Assembly (NCBI GenBank): GCA_963748295.1
Contig: CAVVIH010000006.1
Location: 434,001 to 498,000, forward strand
From: CAVVIH01 sp963748295
GTDB lineage: Bacteria; Acidobacteriota; Vicinamibacteria; Vicinamibacterales; 2-12-FULL-66-21
Direction: 5' to 3'
DNA length: 64,000 nt
The notes beneath the pieces are model-generated. The model had not been told where the DNA came from. It searched no databases and saw only the letters and a program-made list of their open reading frames with translations. The stretch's first letter is position 1. The number at the start of each line of letters is the position of its first letter. This document shows positions 18,356 to 27,442 of this stretch, piece by piece. A program made the translations under genes and the position numbers.

Positions 18356-21300
18356 GCATCGAGCCGTGGACGGCCAAGGGCGTGGAGCTCGCCGTCGAGT
18401 TCTACGGGTCCCGTCAGCGCCCTCCCCACGGCGTACTGAGCGAGTCACATCTGAATTCCCTCGCCATCGCGCTTTTTCTCGCGATGGCGGAAGAATTCAA
18501 CACGCGGGTCGGCTTCCTGCTCCTGGACGATGTGATCAACAGCTTCGACGTCGAGCACCGCGGCCGCCTTGCCGAGCTTCTGGCCGACGATTTCTCCGAA
18601 TGGCAGATCATCGTCCTCACCCACGACCAGCAGTTCTTCGAGCACTTGAGCCGGCGGGCGCCGTCCTGGCGGAAGCTCGAGCTCACCTCATGGAGCTACG
18701 ATGCCGGGCCACGTTCGACTCGATACGAGACGTCCGGCATTCTGGCGGCTGCGCGTGAGCGGCTCGGAAGCGGGGACGTGCACGGCGCGGCGGCCAAGGC
18801 ACGTCGCGCCCTCGAGGAACTGCTGCAGGAAGTGTGTGAAGCATTGTGGGCGCCGCTTCCATTCCGGCGCGGCCAGGCGAACGACAGACGCGAACTTGGA
18901 GAGCTTTTCAAGGGGGTCCGGCGGACCCTGAAGGAGCAATCCAAATCGTTCCTGGAGTCGGTTGAGCCGCTGCTGAAGAATCTCGAGGCGGACGTCGGCG
19001 CGACGTTGAATGTCGAGGTTCACGGAAGCCGCCACCGGGCCGGCGCGAGTGAAGTGGAAGCGGCGCTGAAGCGCATCGAAACGTTCGACCAGAAGTGGTC
19101 CTGTCCGGAGTGCAGGACGCGCGTCTGGCATCGGGGGAGCCCCGAAGCGGGACGATGCAAGTGCGGCCAGCACCATGTTCCCGCCCGCAACCACGCCGTC
19201 GTTGGCCAAGTCATAGTGGGATACGGCCAGGCGCTCATCGGAAGACGACTGGGCCACTACGTCGTCGTGGAACCGCGCGGCCGCGGCGGCATGGGAGAAG
19301 TGTACGCCGCCGAGGATACGATCCTCGAGCGGCGAGTGGCGTTGAAGCTTCTGCGTCCGGAGGTCGCCGACGTCCCCGATCGTCGAGCAAGGTTTCAGCG
19401 GGAGGCCCGCGCGGCGGCCGCGCTCAATCATCCCAACATCGTTCACCTCTACTCGGTCGAGGAATCCGAGGGCCTGCTGTTCATCACGATGGAGCTCGTG
19501 CAGGGTCGGACCCTGCGCGAGTTCCTGGACGCTGGCGCTCCCCTGTCGATCGCGAAGACGATCTCCTTCGCGTCGCAGATCGCTGACGGCCTTGCCTGCG
19601 CGCATGCAGCAGGGATCCTGCACCGGGACCTCAAGCCCGGCAACGTCATGATCACCTTAGACGACCGCGTCAAGATTCTCGACTTCGGATTGGCGAAGCT
19701 GTTCGCGCCGGCCTCGGCGTGGGATCCCGGGGCGGTGACGATGGAGCGGGAGGTGACGATAGCGGGAGATCAATCCCGCACCGGGATGACGTTTGGCACG
19801 GCCGGCTATATGTCTCCCGAACAGGCGCTCGGAAAGGTGCTCGACCAGCGCTCGGACCTCTTCGCGCTCGGCGTCGTGCTCTTCGAAATGTCCACGGGAC
19901 AACCGCCGTTTGCCGGCGACACGCTGGCGGCGGTATTCGATCAGCTCCTGAATCGCCGGCCACCCGCGCCCCAGTCGTTGAACCCCTCCTTGCCGGCGTT
20001 CCTGGCGGCCATCATCGACAAGGCGATCGAGAAGGAGCCGGACCGGCGCTACCAGTCGGCGAGCGAGCTGCTGATCGATCTGAAACGCGCCGAGCCCTCG
20101 GGCGCTCGCGTTGCCGCCGCGACGAAAAGACCGGCCACCGCGGGAACGCCGTCATCGATCGTCGTCCTTCCGTTCGCAGACATGAGCCCGCAGAAGGATC
20201 AGGAGTACTTCTGCCACGGCGTCACCGAGGAGATCATCAACACGCTGACGAGAGTTCCGGGGTTGCGCGTCATTTCCCGCACGTCCGCTTTCGCGTTTCA
20301 GGGCAAGGATCTCGAAGTGACCGAGATCGGCAGGAGACTGCGTGTCGAAACAGCGCTCGAAGGCAGCGTTCGAAAGGCCGGCGACCGCGTGCGTGTCACG
20401 GCGCAGCTCGTCAGCGCAGACGACGGTTACCAGCTCTGGTCCAAGCGTTTCGATCGAGAGCTGTCGGACGTCTTCGCGATACAGGACGAGATTGCCGCCA
20501 CGATCGTCAGCGAATTCTCCGCCTCCGCCTCCGCTAAGGCTACGGCGGACAGGTCCGCTAAAGCTACGGCGGACAGGTCCGACACCGCTAAAGCTGCGGC
20601 GGGCAGGAAGTCACTCGACGCCGGAGCTTACGACGCGTACCTGAAGGGGATGTACGCCCGGAATAAGTGGACCGCCTCCTCGATGGAGCAGGCCATCGAG
20701 GACTTCCGCGAGGCAATCGCACGGGATCCCGATTTCGCCGCTGCCTACGCCGCGCTGGCAGAGGGCCACATCTGGCTGTACTCGGGACTGGGGATACGAC
20801 CGGCCAGCGAGACGGTGCCACAGGCTCGATCGGCCGTCGAAAGGGCGCTCACGCTCGACCCGACCCTGGCCGACGCGCACCGAGTTCGCGCGTCGATCGC
20901 CATGAACCACGACTGGGATCGCCGTGGCGCGGAGCAAGAGCTCGCCCGCGCTCTCGAGCTCCGTCCGGGATCGGCCGCCGCGCATCTCTCAAATGCGTGG
21001 CGCCTGTTGCTGCTCGAGCGGCAGTACGACCGGGCGCACCTCGAGCTGGAGGAGGCCGAACGCCTGGACCCGCTCGATCTCCAGGTGAAAACGCTCATCG
21101 GCTACTTTCATTATTTCCGCCATGATTTCGATCGCGCGATGGAGCAGTTCGAAAGAGTTCTGGCGATCGAGCCGTCGTTTGCCTTCGCGCACTATGCGCT
21201 CGGCGACGCGTGTACGCAGACCGGCCAGTACGACCGGGCCTTCGCCGCTTTCGAAAAGGCGATCGAGCTGGGCGGGCGCTCGGTCAACCACGTCGGCGTC

Positions 21301-21594
21301 CTCGGCCACGCGCATGGCCGCGCGGGAAACCGCGACCGCGCGGAGGCGCTGTTGCAGGAGCTCACTACGCGTGCCACGCAGGACTACGTCCCCGCGATGT
21401 GGATCGCGCTGGTGCACCTGGGCCTCTCGGACCTCGCGGGCTTGTTCCACTGGCTGGACCGCGCGTTCGACGAACGCGACGGTTCGTTGATTCTGATCAC
21501 GGCCGCGGTCGAGTTCGATCCGGTGCGCGAGGATCCGCGATTCAAGGCGCTACTGGGAAGAATGGGGCTGGGACATCTCGCGGGAGGTTTATGA
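18301..21594 (+). CDS. Rad50-like ATPase C-terminus in frame with Ser/Thr kinase-FlgO-TPR protein
   Basis: A continuous reading of 1,097 codons. Residues ~45-110 complete the Rad50-like ATPase: ABC signature LSESHLNSLAIALFLAM, Walker B LLLDDV, and the H-loop VLTHDQ. A helical region follows, then a zinc ribbon (CPEC at ~268-271, CKC at ~286-288). From ~315 comes a Ser/Thr kinase: GRGGMGEVY, HRDLKPGN at ~441, DFGLAK at ~461, MSPEQ. Then a FlgO/TolB-N-like domain (IVVLPFADMSPQKDQEY), a low-complexity insert of SAKATADR units at ~745-765, and TPRs to the end. No stop separates ATPase and kinase. Kinases of this type usually start at IGRRLGHY, so two genes merged by an indel near 19140-19220 are possible. 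The 3' end overlaps the next ATG (ATGA). Confidence 0.78.
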   Translation: MAQIYSALHPGENLAESVSIEPWTAKGVELAVEFYGSRQRPPHGVLSESHLNSLAIALFLAMAEEFNTRVGFLLLDDVINSFDVEHRGRLAELLADDFSEWQIIVLTHDQQFFEHLSRRAPSWRKLELTSWSYDAGPRSTRYETSGILAAARERLGSGDVHGAAAKARRALEELLQEVCEALWAPLPFRRGQANDRRELGELFKGVRRTLKEQSKSFLESVEPLLKNLEADVGATLNVEVHGSRHRAGASEVEAALKRIETFDQKWSCPECRTRVWHRGSPEAGRCKCGQHHVPARNHAVVGQVIVGYGQALIGRRLGHYVVVEPRGRGGMGEVYAAEDTILERRVALKLLRPEVADVPDRRARFQREARAAAALNHPNIVHLYSVEESEGLLFITMELVQGRTLREFLDAGAPLSIAKTISFASQIADGLACAHAAGILHRDLKPGNVMITLDDRVKILDFGLAKLFAPASAWDPGAVTMEREVTIAGDQSRTGMTFGTAGYMSPEQALGKVLDQRSDLFALGVVLFEMSTGQPPFAGDTLAAVFDQLLNRRPPAPQSLNPSLPAFLAAIIDKAIEKEPDRRYQSASELLIDLKRAEPSGARVAAATKRPATAGTPSSIVVLPFADMSPQKDQEYFCHGVTEEIINTLTRVPGLRVISRTSAFAFQGKDLEVTEIGRRLRVETALEGSVRKAGDRVRVTAQLVSADDGYQLWSKRFDRELSDVFAIQDEIAATIVSEFSASASAKATADRSAKATADRSDTAKAAAGRKSLDAGAYDAYLKGMYARNKWTASSMEQAIEDFREAIARDPDFAAAYAALAEGHIWLYSGLGIRPASETVPQARSAVERALTLDPTLADAHRVRASIAMNHDWDRRGAEQELARALELRPGSAAAHLSNAWRLLLLERQYDRAHLELEEAERLDPLDLQVKTLIGYFHYFRHDFDRAMEQFERVLAIEPSFAFAHYALGDACTQTGQYDRAFAAFEKAIELGGRSVNHVGVLGHAHGRAGNRDRAEALLQELTTRATQDYVPAMWIALVHLGLSDLAGLFHWLDRAFDERDGSLILITAAVEFDPVREDPRFKALLGRMGLGHLAGGL
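20518..20605 (+). repeat. in-frame hairpin repeat (SAKATADR units) inside the kinase gene
   Basis: Three imperfect copies of a ~30-base unit of the form tccgctaaagctacggcgga lie in tandem, read as SAKATADRSAKATADRS...KAAAGR. Each unit can fold on itself (TCCGC..GCGGA). Related units occur outside genes at 28902-29010. The insert sits between the FlgO-like domain and the TPR region, where extra linker would be tolerated. Confidence 0.65.
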
Positions 21595-22055
21595 CTACCC
21601 TTGTCCTTTCGTTGCTCATAGGGATCATCGCGGGACTTCGGGCCATGACCGCGCCAGCTGCGATCAGTTGGGCATCCCGTCTCGGACGCCTCCACACTGC
21701 TTCGGGTCCCCTCGCCTTTCTCGGAGCTGCCGTCACTCCATGGATCTTCACCGCGCTCGCACTCATGGAGTTGGTGACGGATAAACTGCCGACAACGCCC
21801 AGCCGGACGGTGCCAATTCAGTTCGGTGCGCGGCTCGTTGCAGGCGGCTTGTCCGGCGCGGCGATCGGTGCCGGCGGCGGCTCGCTCGTTACCGGTGTGG
21901 TCGCGGGGATTGTCGGGGCTATCGTGGGTACATTGGGCGGCCGGATGATCCGCGCGCGGCTCGCTGCGGCGTTCGGAACCGATCGTCCTGCCGCGTTGAT
22001 CGAAGACGCGGTCGCTGTCGGTGGTGCGTGTCTCATCATGGTGGCGCTGCCGTGA
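21591..22055 (+). CDS. DUF4126-like integral membrane protein
   Basis: 154 aa with four or five hydrophobic segments. The opening LSLLIGIIAGLRAMTAPAAI, the PTTPSRTVPIQFGARLVAGG region and glycine-rich helices (TGVVAGIVGAIVGTLGG) match the DUF4126 type. Its ATG overlaps the kinase stop, and its own TGA overlaps the GTG of the next gene, so it is co-translated with both. Function unknown. Confidence 0.75.
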   Translation: MTTLVLSLLIGIIAGLRAMTAPAAISWASRLGRLHTASGPLAFLGAAVTPWIFTALALMELVTDKLPTTPSRTVPIQFGARLVAGGLSGAAIGAGGGSLVTGVVAGIVGAIVGTLGGRMIRARLAAAFGTDRPAALIEDAVAVGGACLIMVALP

Positions 22056-23428
22056 CAGCGTTCGACGCGATCATCATCGGTGCCGGCCAGGCCGGTCCGC
22101 CGCTGGCCGGTCGGCTCACGGCGGCTGGCATGACCGTGGCCCTCATCGAGCGCAACCTTTTTGGCGGCACCTGCGTGAACACAGGCTGCATCCCAACCAA
22201 GACGCTGGTCGCGAGCGCCTACGTGGCGCACGTCGTCCGAAGAGCAACGGACTACGGCCTCGCCCCGGCAAGCGCGATCGACATCGACATGCCCAGGGTC
22301 AAGGCGCGTGCAGATGCGGTGTCGGCCAATGCGCGTACGGGTGTCGAGCGCGGGCTGCGGAGGATGGAGCGCTGCACGGTCTTCCAGGGTCACGCCCGGT
22401 TCGAAGCGTCGAACATCGTCCGGGTCGATCAGGAGAGACTGACGGCGCCGCGCGTCTTCATCAACGTTGGCGGGCGCGCGTTCGTGCCCGACATGCCCGG
22501 CATCCGCGAGGCGCCGTACCTGACCAACACGTCAATGCTGACCCTGGACCATGTGCCGCAGCATCTCGTTATCGTCGGCGGCAGCTACGTCGGCCTCGAG
22601 TTCGCCCAGATGTATCGCCGGTTTGGCGCCCAAGTCACCGTCGTCGAGATGGCGCCCCGCCTGATCGCCCGTGAGGACGAAGACGTCTCCGCCGAGGTTC
22701 GAAGCATCCTGGAACACGAGGGCATCGCCGTCCGTACCAGCGCAACGTGTATCGCGCTCGCGCGACATGACCAGGGTGTGGCAGTGTCGGTTGACTGTGT
22801 CGACGACCCGTCCCAGTCGGTTGGATCGCACGTGCTCCTGGCTGTCGGTCGCCGCCCAAACACAGGTGACCTCGGACTGGACAAGGCGGGTGTGGTTACG
22901 GACGCCCACGGCTACATCACGGTCAACGAGGATTTGACCACCAACGTGCCCGGGATCTGGGCGCTCGGAGACTGCAACGGGCGCGGGGCGTTCACCCACA
23001 CCGCTTACAACGACTTCGAAATCGTTGCGGCCAATCTACTCGACGGCGAGCATCGCCAGGTGCGAGACCGCGTGCCGGCCTACGCGCTATACATCGATCC
23101 ACCACTTGGACGTGTCGGCGCCACGAATGCGCAGGCACGGGCGAGCGGCCGACCGCTCCTCGTCGCAAAGCGGCCCATGAGTCGCGTGGGCCGCGCGATC
23201 GAAAAGGGGGAAACCCTGGGGTTCATGAAGGTCGTGGTTGACGCGGAAAGCAGGAAGATTCTCGGCGCGGCAATCCTGGGCACCAGCGGCGACGAAGCCA
23301 TTCACGGGGTCCTCGATATGGTCAACGCTGGCCTTCCGTACGAGGTGCTCCAGCGCGCCGTACCAATTCACCCGACGGTTTCCGAGCTCATCCCGACGCT
23401 GCTCTCCGAACTGAAACCGGCCGAATAA
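22052..23428 (+). CDS. FAD-dependent pyridine nucleotide-disulfide oxidoreductase (mercuric-reductase-like)
   Basis: A 458-aa class I flavoprotein disulfide reductase. FAD site IIIGAGQAGPPLAGRL at the N-terminus; redox-active disulfide GGTCVNTGCIPTKT near 40-53; NAD(P) site VIVGGSYVGLEFAQMYRRFG near 170-190; second FAD motif GIWALGDCNGRGAFTHTAYN; dimerisation domain with the catalytic PIHPTVSE. The C-terminus lacks the vicinal Cys pair of true MerA, so mercuric reductase is unlikely and the substrate is unknown. The GTG at 22052 overlaps the preceding stop (GTGA). An in-frame GTG at 22028 is less likely. Confidence 0.88.
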   Translation: MTAFDAIIIGAGQAGPPLAGRLTAAGMTVALIERNLFGGTCVNTGCIPTKTLVASAYVAHVVRRATDYGLAPASAIDIDMPRVKARADAVSANARTGVERGLRRMERCTVFQGHARFEASNIVRVDQERLTAPRVFINVGGRAFVPDMPGIREAPYLTNTSMLTLDHVPQHLVIVGGSYVGLEFAQMYRRFGAQVTVVEMAPRLIAREDEDVSAEVRSILEHEGIAVRTSATCIALARHDQGVAVSVDCVDDPSQSVGSHVLLAVGRRPNTGDLGLDKAGVVTDAHGYITVNEDLTTNVPGIWALGDCNGRGAFTHTAYNDFEIVAANLLDGEHRQVRDRVPAYALYIDPPLGRVGATNAQARASGRPLLVAKRPMSRVGRAIEKGETLGFMKVVVDAESRKILGAAILGTSGDEAIHGVLDMVNAGLPYEVLQRAVPIHPTVSELIPTLLSELKPAE

Positions 23429-23501
23429 GACTGGCTACGGTACGCGCCTTGACACCAGCGTCCCCAGCGAACAGGATGGGCGCGGAGACTGCTTGTCCCG
23501 G

Positions 23502-26500
23502 ATGCACATTGTCACGTGTGTGCTGGCGGGCCTGCTTGCCGGGGCCGTCGTGGACTTGCACGCACAACGGCTCGCGGTCCGTAACTACTCGGTCGCACAC
23601 GGCCTCGCGCACAACCGCGTTCAGGCCATCCATCAGGACTCAGACGGATACATCTGGATCGCCACCTTCGAAGGACTGAGCCGCTTCGACGGGTACCGCT
23701 TCACCAACTACGGCCGGCGCGAAGGTCTCGAGAACACGCTCATCAACGACGTGACCGAAGACCGCCTGAAAAGGGTCTGGGTCGCCACCAACGGCGCCGG
23801 CGTGGCGCGGCTGTTGAACGAGACTGCCGAACAGCCTGCAAACGGGACGCGGTTTGCGAGCATTTCGATCAGCGACAGGCTCGGTGCCAACAAAGTGAAC
23901 CGCCTGCTGTTCGACCGGGAGAACAGATTGTGGTGTGTCACCGATGACGGCCTCTATCGCGCGACGTCCATCGAGGTCCACGCTGGCGCGTTCGAACGAG
24001 TGGTCGCGGGCACCTCACCTCATGCTCACGAAGCCGCACTCATCGATCGCCGAGGCCGTCTCTGGTTCGGCATCAACGAGCAGTTGGTGGAGGTCGTCGG
24101 TTCGACCATCGTGCGGCACGCACTGCCCAGTGGTGCGAAGTACCCGCCTCCCGCCAACCGACAGGTACAAGCCGTCATCGAGGACGAGCGAGGGAACGTC
24201 GTGGCGGCGGACGGGCATGCGCTGTTTGCCCTGGACGAGTCCACGCGAACCTGGCGCCGCCTTTCGCTCGCGCTCGACAAGCAGCAAAGTATCAGCGCCC
24301 TGCACCTCGGTCGGAGTGGAGGACTCCTGGTGGGAACGTCGACCGGCTTGATGCACTTCGAGGACGGGCAGACGCCGTACAGCTCGGTCAACCGACTGAG
24401 CGCGGCGATCGTGACCGCGTTGACGATCGACGGCGAAGGGAACCTGTGGATGGGCACCTCATTCGGACTGGACAAACTGACCGACGACATGATCGTGACC
24501 TACACGACGGCCCACGGCCTGCCGCATCCGGGGGCGAACCAGACCTACGAGGATCACCGCGGCCGCATCTACGTGACATCCGGATGCGCCTCCGCGCTCG
24601 TCGAAATCAGAGGCAGCCTGGTCACGCCGGTGTCGCAAGATCTGATGGAATTCGCGTGCCGGGCGCTGCTCTTCCAGGACAGTCGCGGCAATTGGTGGTA
24701 TCGAACGAAGCGTCGGGGCCTCGAGTACTCCATCGGTCCCGAATGGCGCCCGGAACGCGGAGTGGCCGTGACAATCGACGGTGGGCCCGGGAGGGCAGAA
24801 GTTTGGACGATCCTGGAGGCCGCTGATGGCTCGATCTGGATCGGCGCCAGGGACGGGCTCTATGCCGCGCGATTTTCGACTGCAACCAGGCCCAGCCTCC
24901 GGCGTGCGGTCGATGAACCCAACATCGAGTTTCTCGCGCAGGATCGCACCGGCACGACGTGGTTTGGCTCGCGCAACTCCCTCGGCCGCATAGAAGGAAA
25001 CCAGGCCGTCGATGTCCCGCCGAGCGAAGGTTTGCCATCGACGGATGTGCGGGCATTCCACCTCGACCGCCGCGGTCGGCTGTGGATCGGTCTTCGCTAT
25101 GACGGGGTATCCATGACGGAGAATCCCGACGCGACGGCCCCCAGGTTCGTGAACTACTCGACCCTGAATGGGCTCTCGAGCAACACCGTGTGGAGCATCG
25201 CCGAGGACGCGGCTGGGCGGATTTACCTGGGTACAGGGAAAGGGCTAGATCGGCTCGACCCGGACACCGGGGCGATTCGGCACTTCACCTCCGAGGACGG
25301 GTTGGCCGGCTCGGATGCCAGTCATCTGCTCTTCAGCCGAAGCGGCCACTTGTGGATTGCCTCCAGCAACGGCGTGTCGCGTCTCGACCCGCGCCTCGAG
25401 CGTCCGGCGTCGCCAACACCGCCCGTCCTTATCACTCGCCTGCGAGTCGCCGGCGACGTTGTCCCCCTGGACGAGACCGGCACCAGTCGTCCGGCCGCGC
25501 TGGAGCTCCAACCCAGCCGAAACAACCTCGACGTCCAGTTCGTCGCCTTACGGTATGGGGCCAACCCCTACCTCCACTACCAGTACAAGCTCGACGGCGT
25601 CGACGACGACTGGAGTGCCCCGACAGACCAGCGTGAGCTGCACTTCGCGCACGTGGCGCCCGGCCGCTACCGACTGTTGGTGCGTGCCGTGGACAGCCTG
25701 AGCGGAACTGGTGGTGAACCTGCATCGCTCGAGTTCCGGGTGCTCGCGCCGTTTTATCTGCGTGGATGGTTCGTCGGCGCGGTTGGCGTCACCATTTTCG
25801 GCCTGGGTTTCGCGCTCTACCGATATCGAGTGGCTCGGCTCCTCGAAGTCGCGCACATGCGGACGCGGATCGCCACCGATCTCCACGATGACATCGGCGC
25901 GAACCTCACGAAGATCGCGATTCTGAGTGAAGTCGTGCGGCAGCAGCTTCAGGGGGATGGCCATTCGAGCGGTCCGCTCGCCGCCATCGCGCGGATCTCG
26001 CGTGAATCGGTGTCGTCCATGAGCGACATCGTCTGGGCGATCAATCCCCGGCGCGATACCATCCTGGACCTCACGCGGCGCATGCGGCAGTACGCCGGAG
26101 AGCTCTTCGCGCAGAGTGACACCACGCTCACGTTCACGGCGCCGGCTTCCAACCAGCAGCACTCGCGGCTCGGCATCGAGCTCCGGCGCGACCTTTTTCT
26201 GATCTTCAAAGAAGCAGTAACGAACGTGGCGCGGCACGCCGGCTGCTCGCGGGTCGAGGTCGAGCTGTCGATCGCGAACGCGTCGCTGACCCTGCGCGTC
26301 AGGGATAACGGTGTTGGGTTCGAGACGGCCGCGGAGGCTGATGGCCAGGGGCTATCCAGCATGCAGCGACGTGCGGAGCGGCTCGGTGGGACCTTGACCG
26401 TTCAGTCCCGACCGGCGTCAGGCAGCACGATTGTCGCCCGCGTGCCTTTCACGGCGGCACGCCGCGCCGCACGCCGTCGCAATGACCTACCTACCCAGGT

Positions 26501-26528
26501 AGGTGACTCGAGTGCCACTCTCCACTAA
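23502..26528 (+). CDS. two-component sensor histidine kinase with Reg_prop propeller and Y_Y_Y domain
   Basis: About 1,008 aa with an N-terminal signal sequence (HIVTCVLAGLLAGAVVDLHA). Residues ~25-640 contain two-component-regulator propeller repeats (DSDGYIWIATFEGLSRFDGY, DGEGNLWMGTSFGLDKLTDD). A Y_Y_Y domain follows (YQYKLDGVDDDWSAPTDQRE...), then one transmembrane helix near 755-775, a HisKA_3 domain with LHDDIGANLTKIAIL (phospho-His at ~794), and a HATPase domain ending in the GVGFE and GQGLSSMQRRAERLGG boxes. A TTG at 23493 is an alternative start with better GGAG spacing. It pairs with the response regulator 40 bases downstream. The periplasmic propeller often senses polysaccharide-derived ligands in related systems. 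Confidence 0.92.
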   Translation: MHIVTCVLAGLLAGAVVDLHAQRLAVRNYSVAHGLAHNRVQAIHQDSDGYIWIATFEGLSRFDGYRFTNYGRREGLENTLINDVTEDRLKRVWVATNGAGVARLLNETAEQPANGTRFASISISDRLGANKVNRLLFDRENRLWCVTDDGLYRATSIEVHAGAFERVVAGTSPHAHEAALIDRRGRLWFGINEQLVEVVGSTIVRHALPSGAKYPPPANRQVQAVIEDERGNVVAADGHALFALDESTRTWRRLSLALDKQQSISALHLGRSGGLLVGTSTGLMHFEDGQTPYSSVNRLSAAIVTALTIDGEGNLWMGTSFGLDKLTDDMIVTYTTAHGLPHPGANQTYEDHRGRIYVTSGCASALVEIRGSLVTPVSQDLMEFACRALLFQDSRGNWWYRTKRRGLEYSIGPEWRPERGVAVTIDGGPGRAEVWTILEAADGSIWIGARDGLYAARFSTATRPSLRRAVDEPNIEFLAQDRTGTTWFGSRNSLGRIEGNQAVDVPPSEGLPSTDVRAFHLDRRGRLWIGLRYDGVSMTENPDATAPRFVNYSTLNGLSSNTVWSIAEDAAGRIYLGTGKGLDRLDPDTGAIRHFTSEDGLAGSDASHLLFSRSGHLWIASSNGVSRLDPRLERPASPTPPVLITRLRVAGDVVPLDETGTSRPAALELQPSRNNLDVQFVALRYGANPYLHYQYKLDGVDDDWSAPTDQRELHFAHVAPGRYRLLVRAVDSLSGTGGEPASLEFRVLAPFYLRGWFVGAVGVTIFGLGFALYRYRVARLLEVAHMRTRIATDLHDDIGANLTKIAILSEVVRQQLQGDGHSSGPLAAIARISRESVSSMSDIVWAINPRRDTILDLTRRMRQYAGELFAQSDTTLTFTAPASNQQHSRLGIELRRDLFLIFKEAVTNVARHAGCSRVEVELSIANASLTLRVRDNGVGFETAAEADGQGLSSMQRRAERLGGTLTVQSRPASGSTIVARVPFTAARRAARRRNDLPTQVGDSSATLH

Positions 26529-26567
26529 CCTTCACAGAATGACTGCCGCGGTGCGGACGTGACCGCC

Positions 26568-27248
26568 ATGCCGCAAGGACCTGCACACAGCCCTCCTGAG
26601 GGACGGAGTTCTGCCCCTACCCGGGTTGTGATCGTCGAGGACCTGCGGGAGGTGCGAGAGGGCCTGAGCATGCTGATCAGCGGCACGCCGGGCTTTCTGT
26701 GCGCGAACCGCTACCGCACGATGGAGGACGCCCTCTCGACGATCTCCGGAGATCGGCCCGACGTGATCATGACCGACATCGGCCTGCCGGGCATGTCCGG
26801 CGTCGACGGCATTCGCGTCTTGCGCGACCGCTTTCCCGACGTTCCAATCCTCGCGCTGACCGTGTACGACAACGACGAACAGGTATTTGCGGCGCTCTGC
26901 GCGGGCGCGTCCGGCTATCTGCTGAAGAACACGGCGCCGGCGCGGCTGCTCGAGTCACTCAGGGAGGCGGTGCTCGGCGGCTCCCCGATGTCACCCGAGG
27001 TGGCCCGGCGCGTCATCGATCTCTTCAGGAAGTTCAAGCCGCGCGAGCCCTCGGACTATCACTTGACCTCCCAGGAAACCGAACTGCTGAAGCTGCTCGT
27101 CGAAGGGCATCACTACAAGACGGCCGCGCAGCAACTGGGCGTCTCGGTGAACACCGTCTCCTTTCACTTGAAGAACATCTACGTCAAGCTCCGCGTCCAC
27201 TCCAAGACAGAAGCGGTCGCGAAGGCTCTTCGCGAGGATCTGACCTGA
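26568..27248 (+). CDS. NarL/LuxR-type response regulator
   Basis: About 226 aa. Receiver domain: VVIVEDLREVREGLSML, phosphoacceptor in VIMTDIGLPGMSG, ALTVYDNDEQVF and GYLLKNTAPARLLESLR. C-terminal LuxR HTH: TSQETELLKLLVEGHHYKTA, VNTVSFHLKNIYVKLRVHSK. It directly follows the Reg_prop histidine kinase, so the two form one signalling pair. A GTG at 26559 is an alternative start. No target promoter is proven; see the CTACGTA/GTTACGT motif finding. Confidence 0.92.
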   Translation: MPQGPAHSPPEGRSSAPTRVVIVEDLREVREGLSMLISGTPGFLCANRYRTMEDALSTISGDRPDVIMTDIGLPGMSGVDGIRVLRDRFPDVPILALTVYDNDEQVFAALCAGASGYLLKNTAPARLLESLREAVLGGSPMSPEVARRVIDLFRKFKPREPSDYHLTSQETELLKLLVEGHHYKTAAQQLGVSVNTVSFHLKNIYVKLRVHSKTEAVAKALREDLT

Positions 27249-27442
27249 CGTTCGACCCGCCGCTCGTCCCCGCTCGTCGGCACTCCCACCTATCTACGTA
27301 GTTACGTCGCGACCCAGGACACGAGTCACTCTGCGCCAACGACGCACGCCCGTACCGATCAAGCGCGCTGAATGGTCGACGGCACCGTGTCGCAGAGCGA
27401 GGGTTTTGAAACCCTGATACCACTTGAAGAAAGAGGGCACCC

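Noticed and set aside
22052..23428. Mercuric reductase (merA)
   Set aside because: The disulfide site fits, but the C-terminal Cys pair of MerA is missing and there are no other mer genes.
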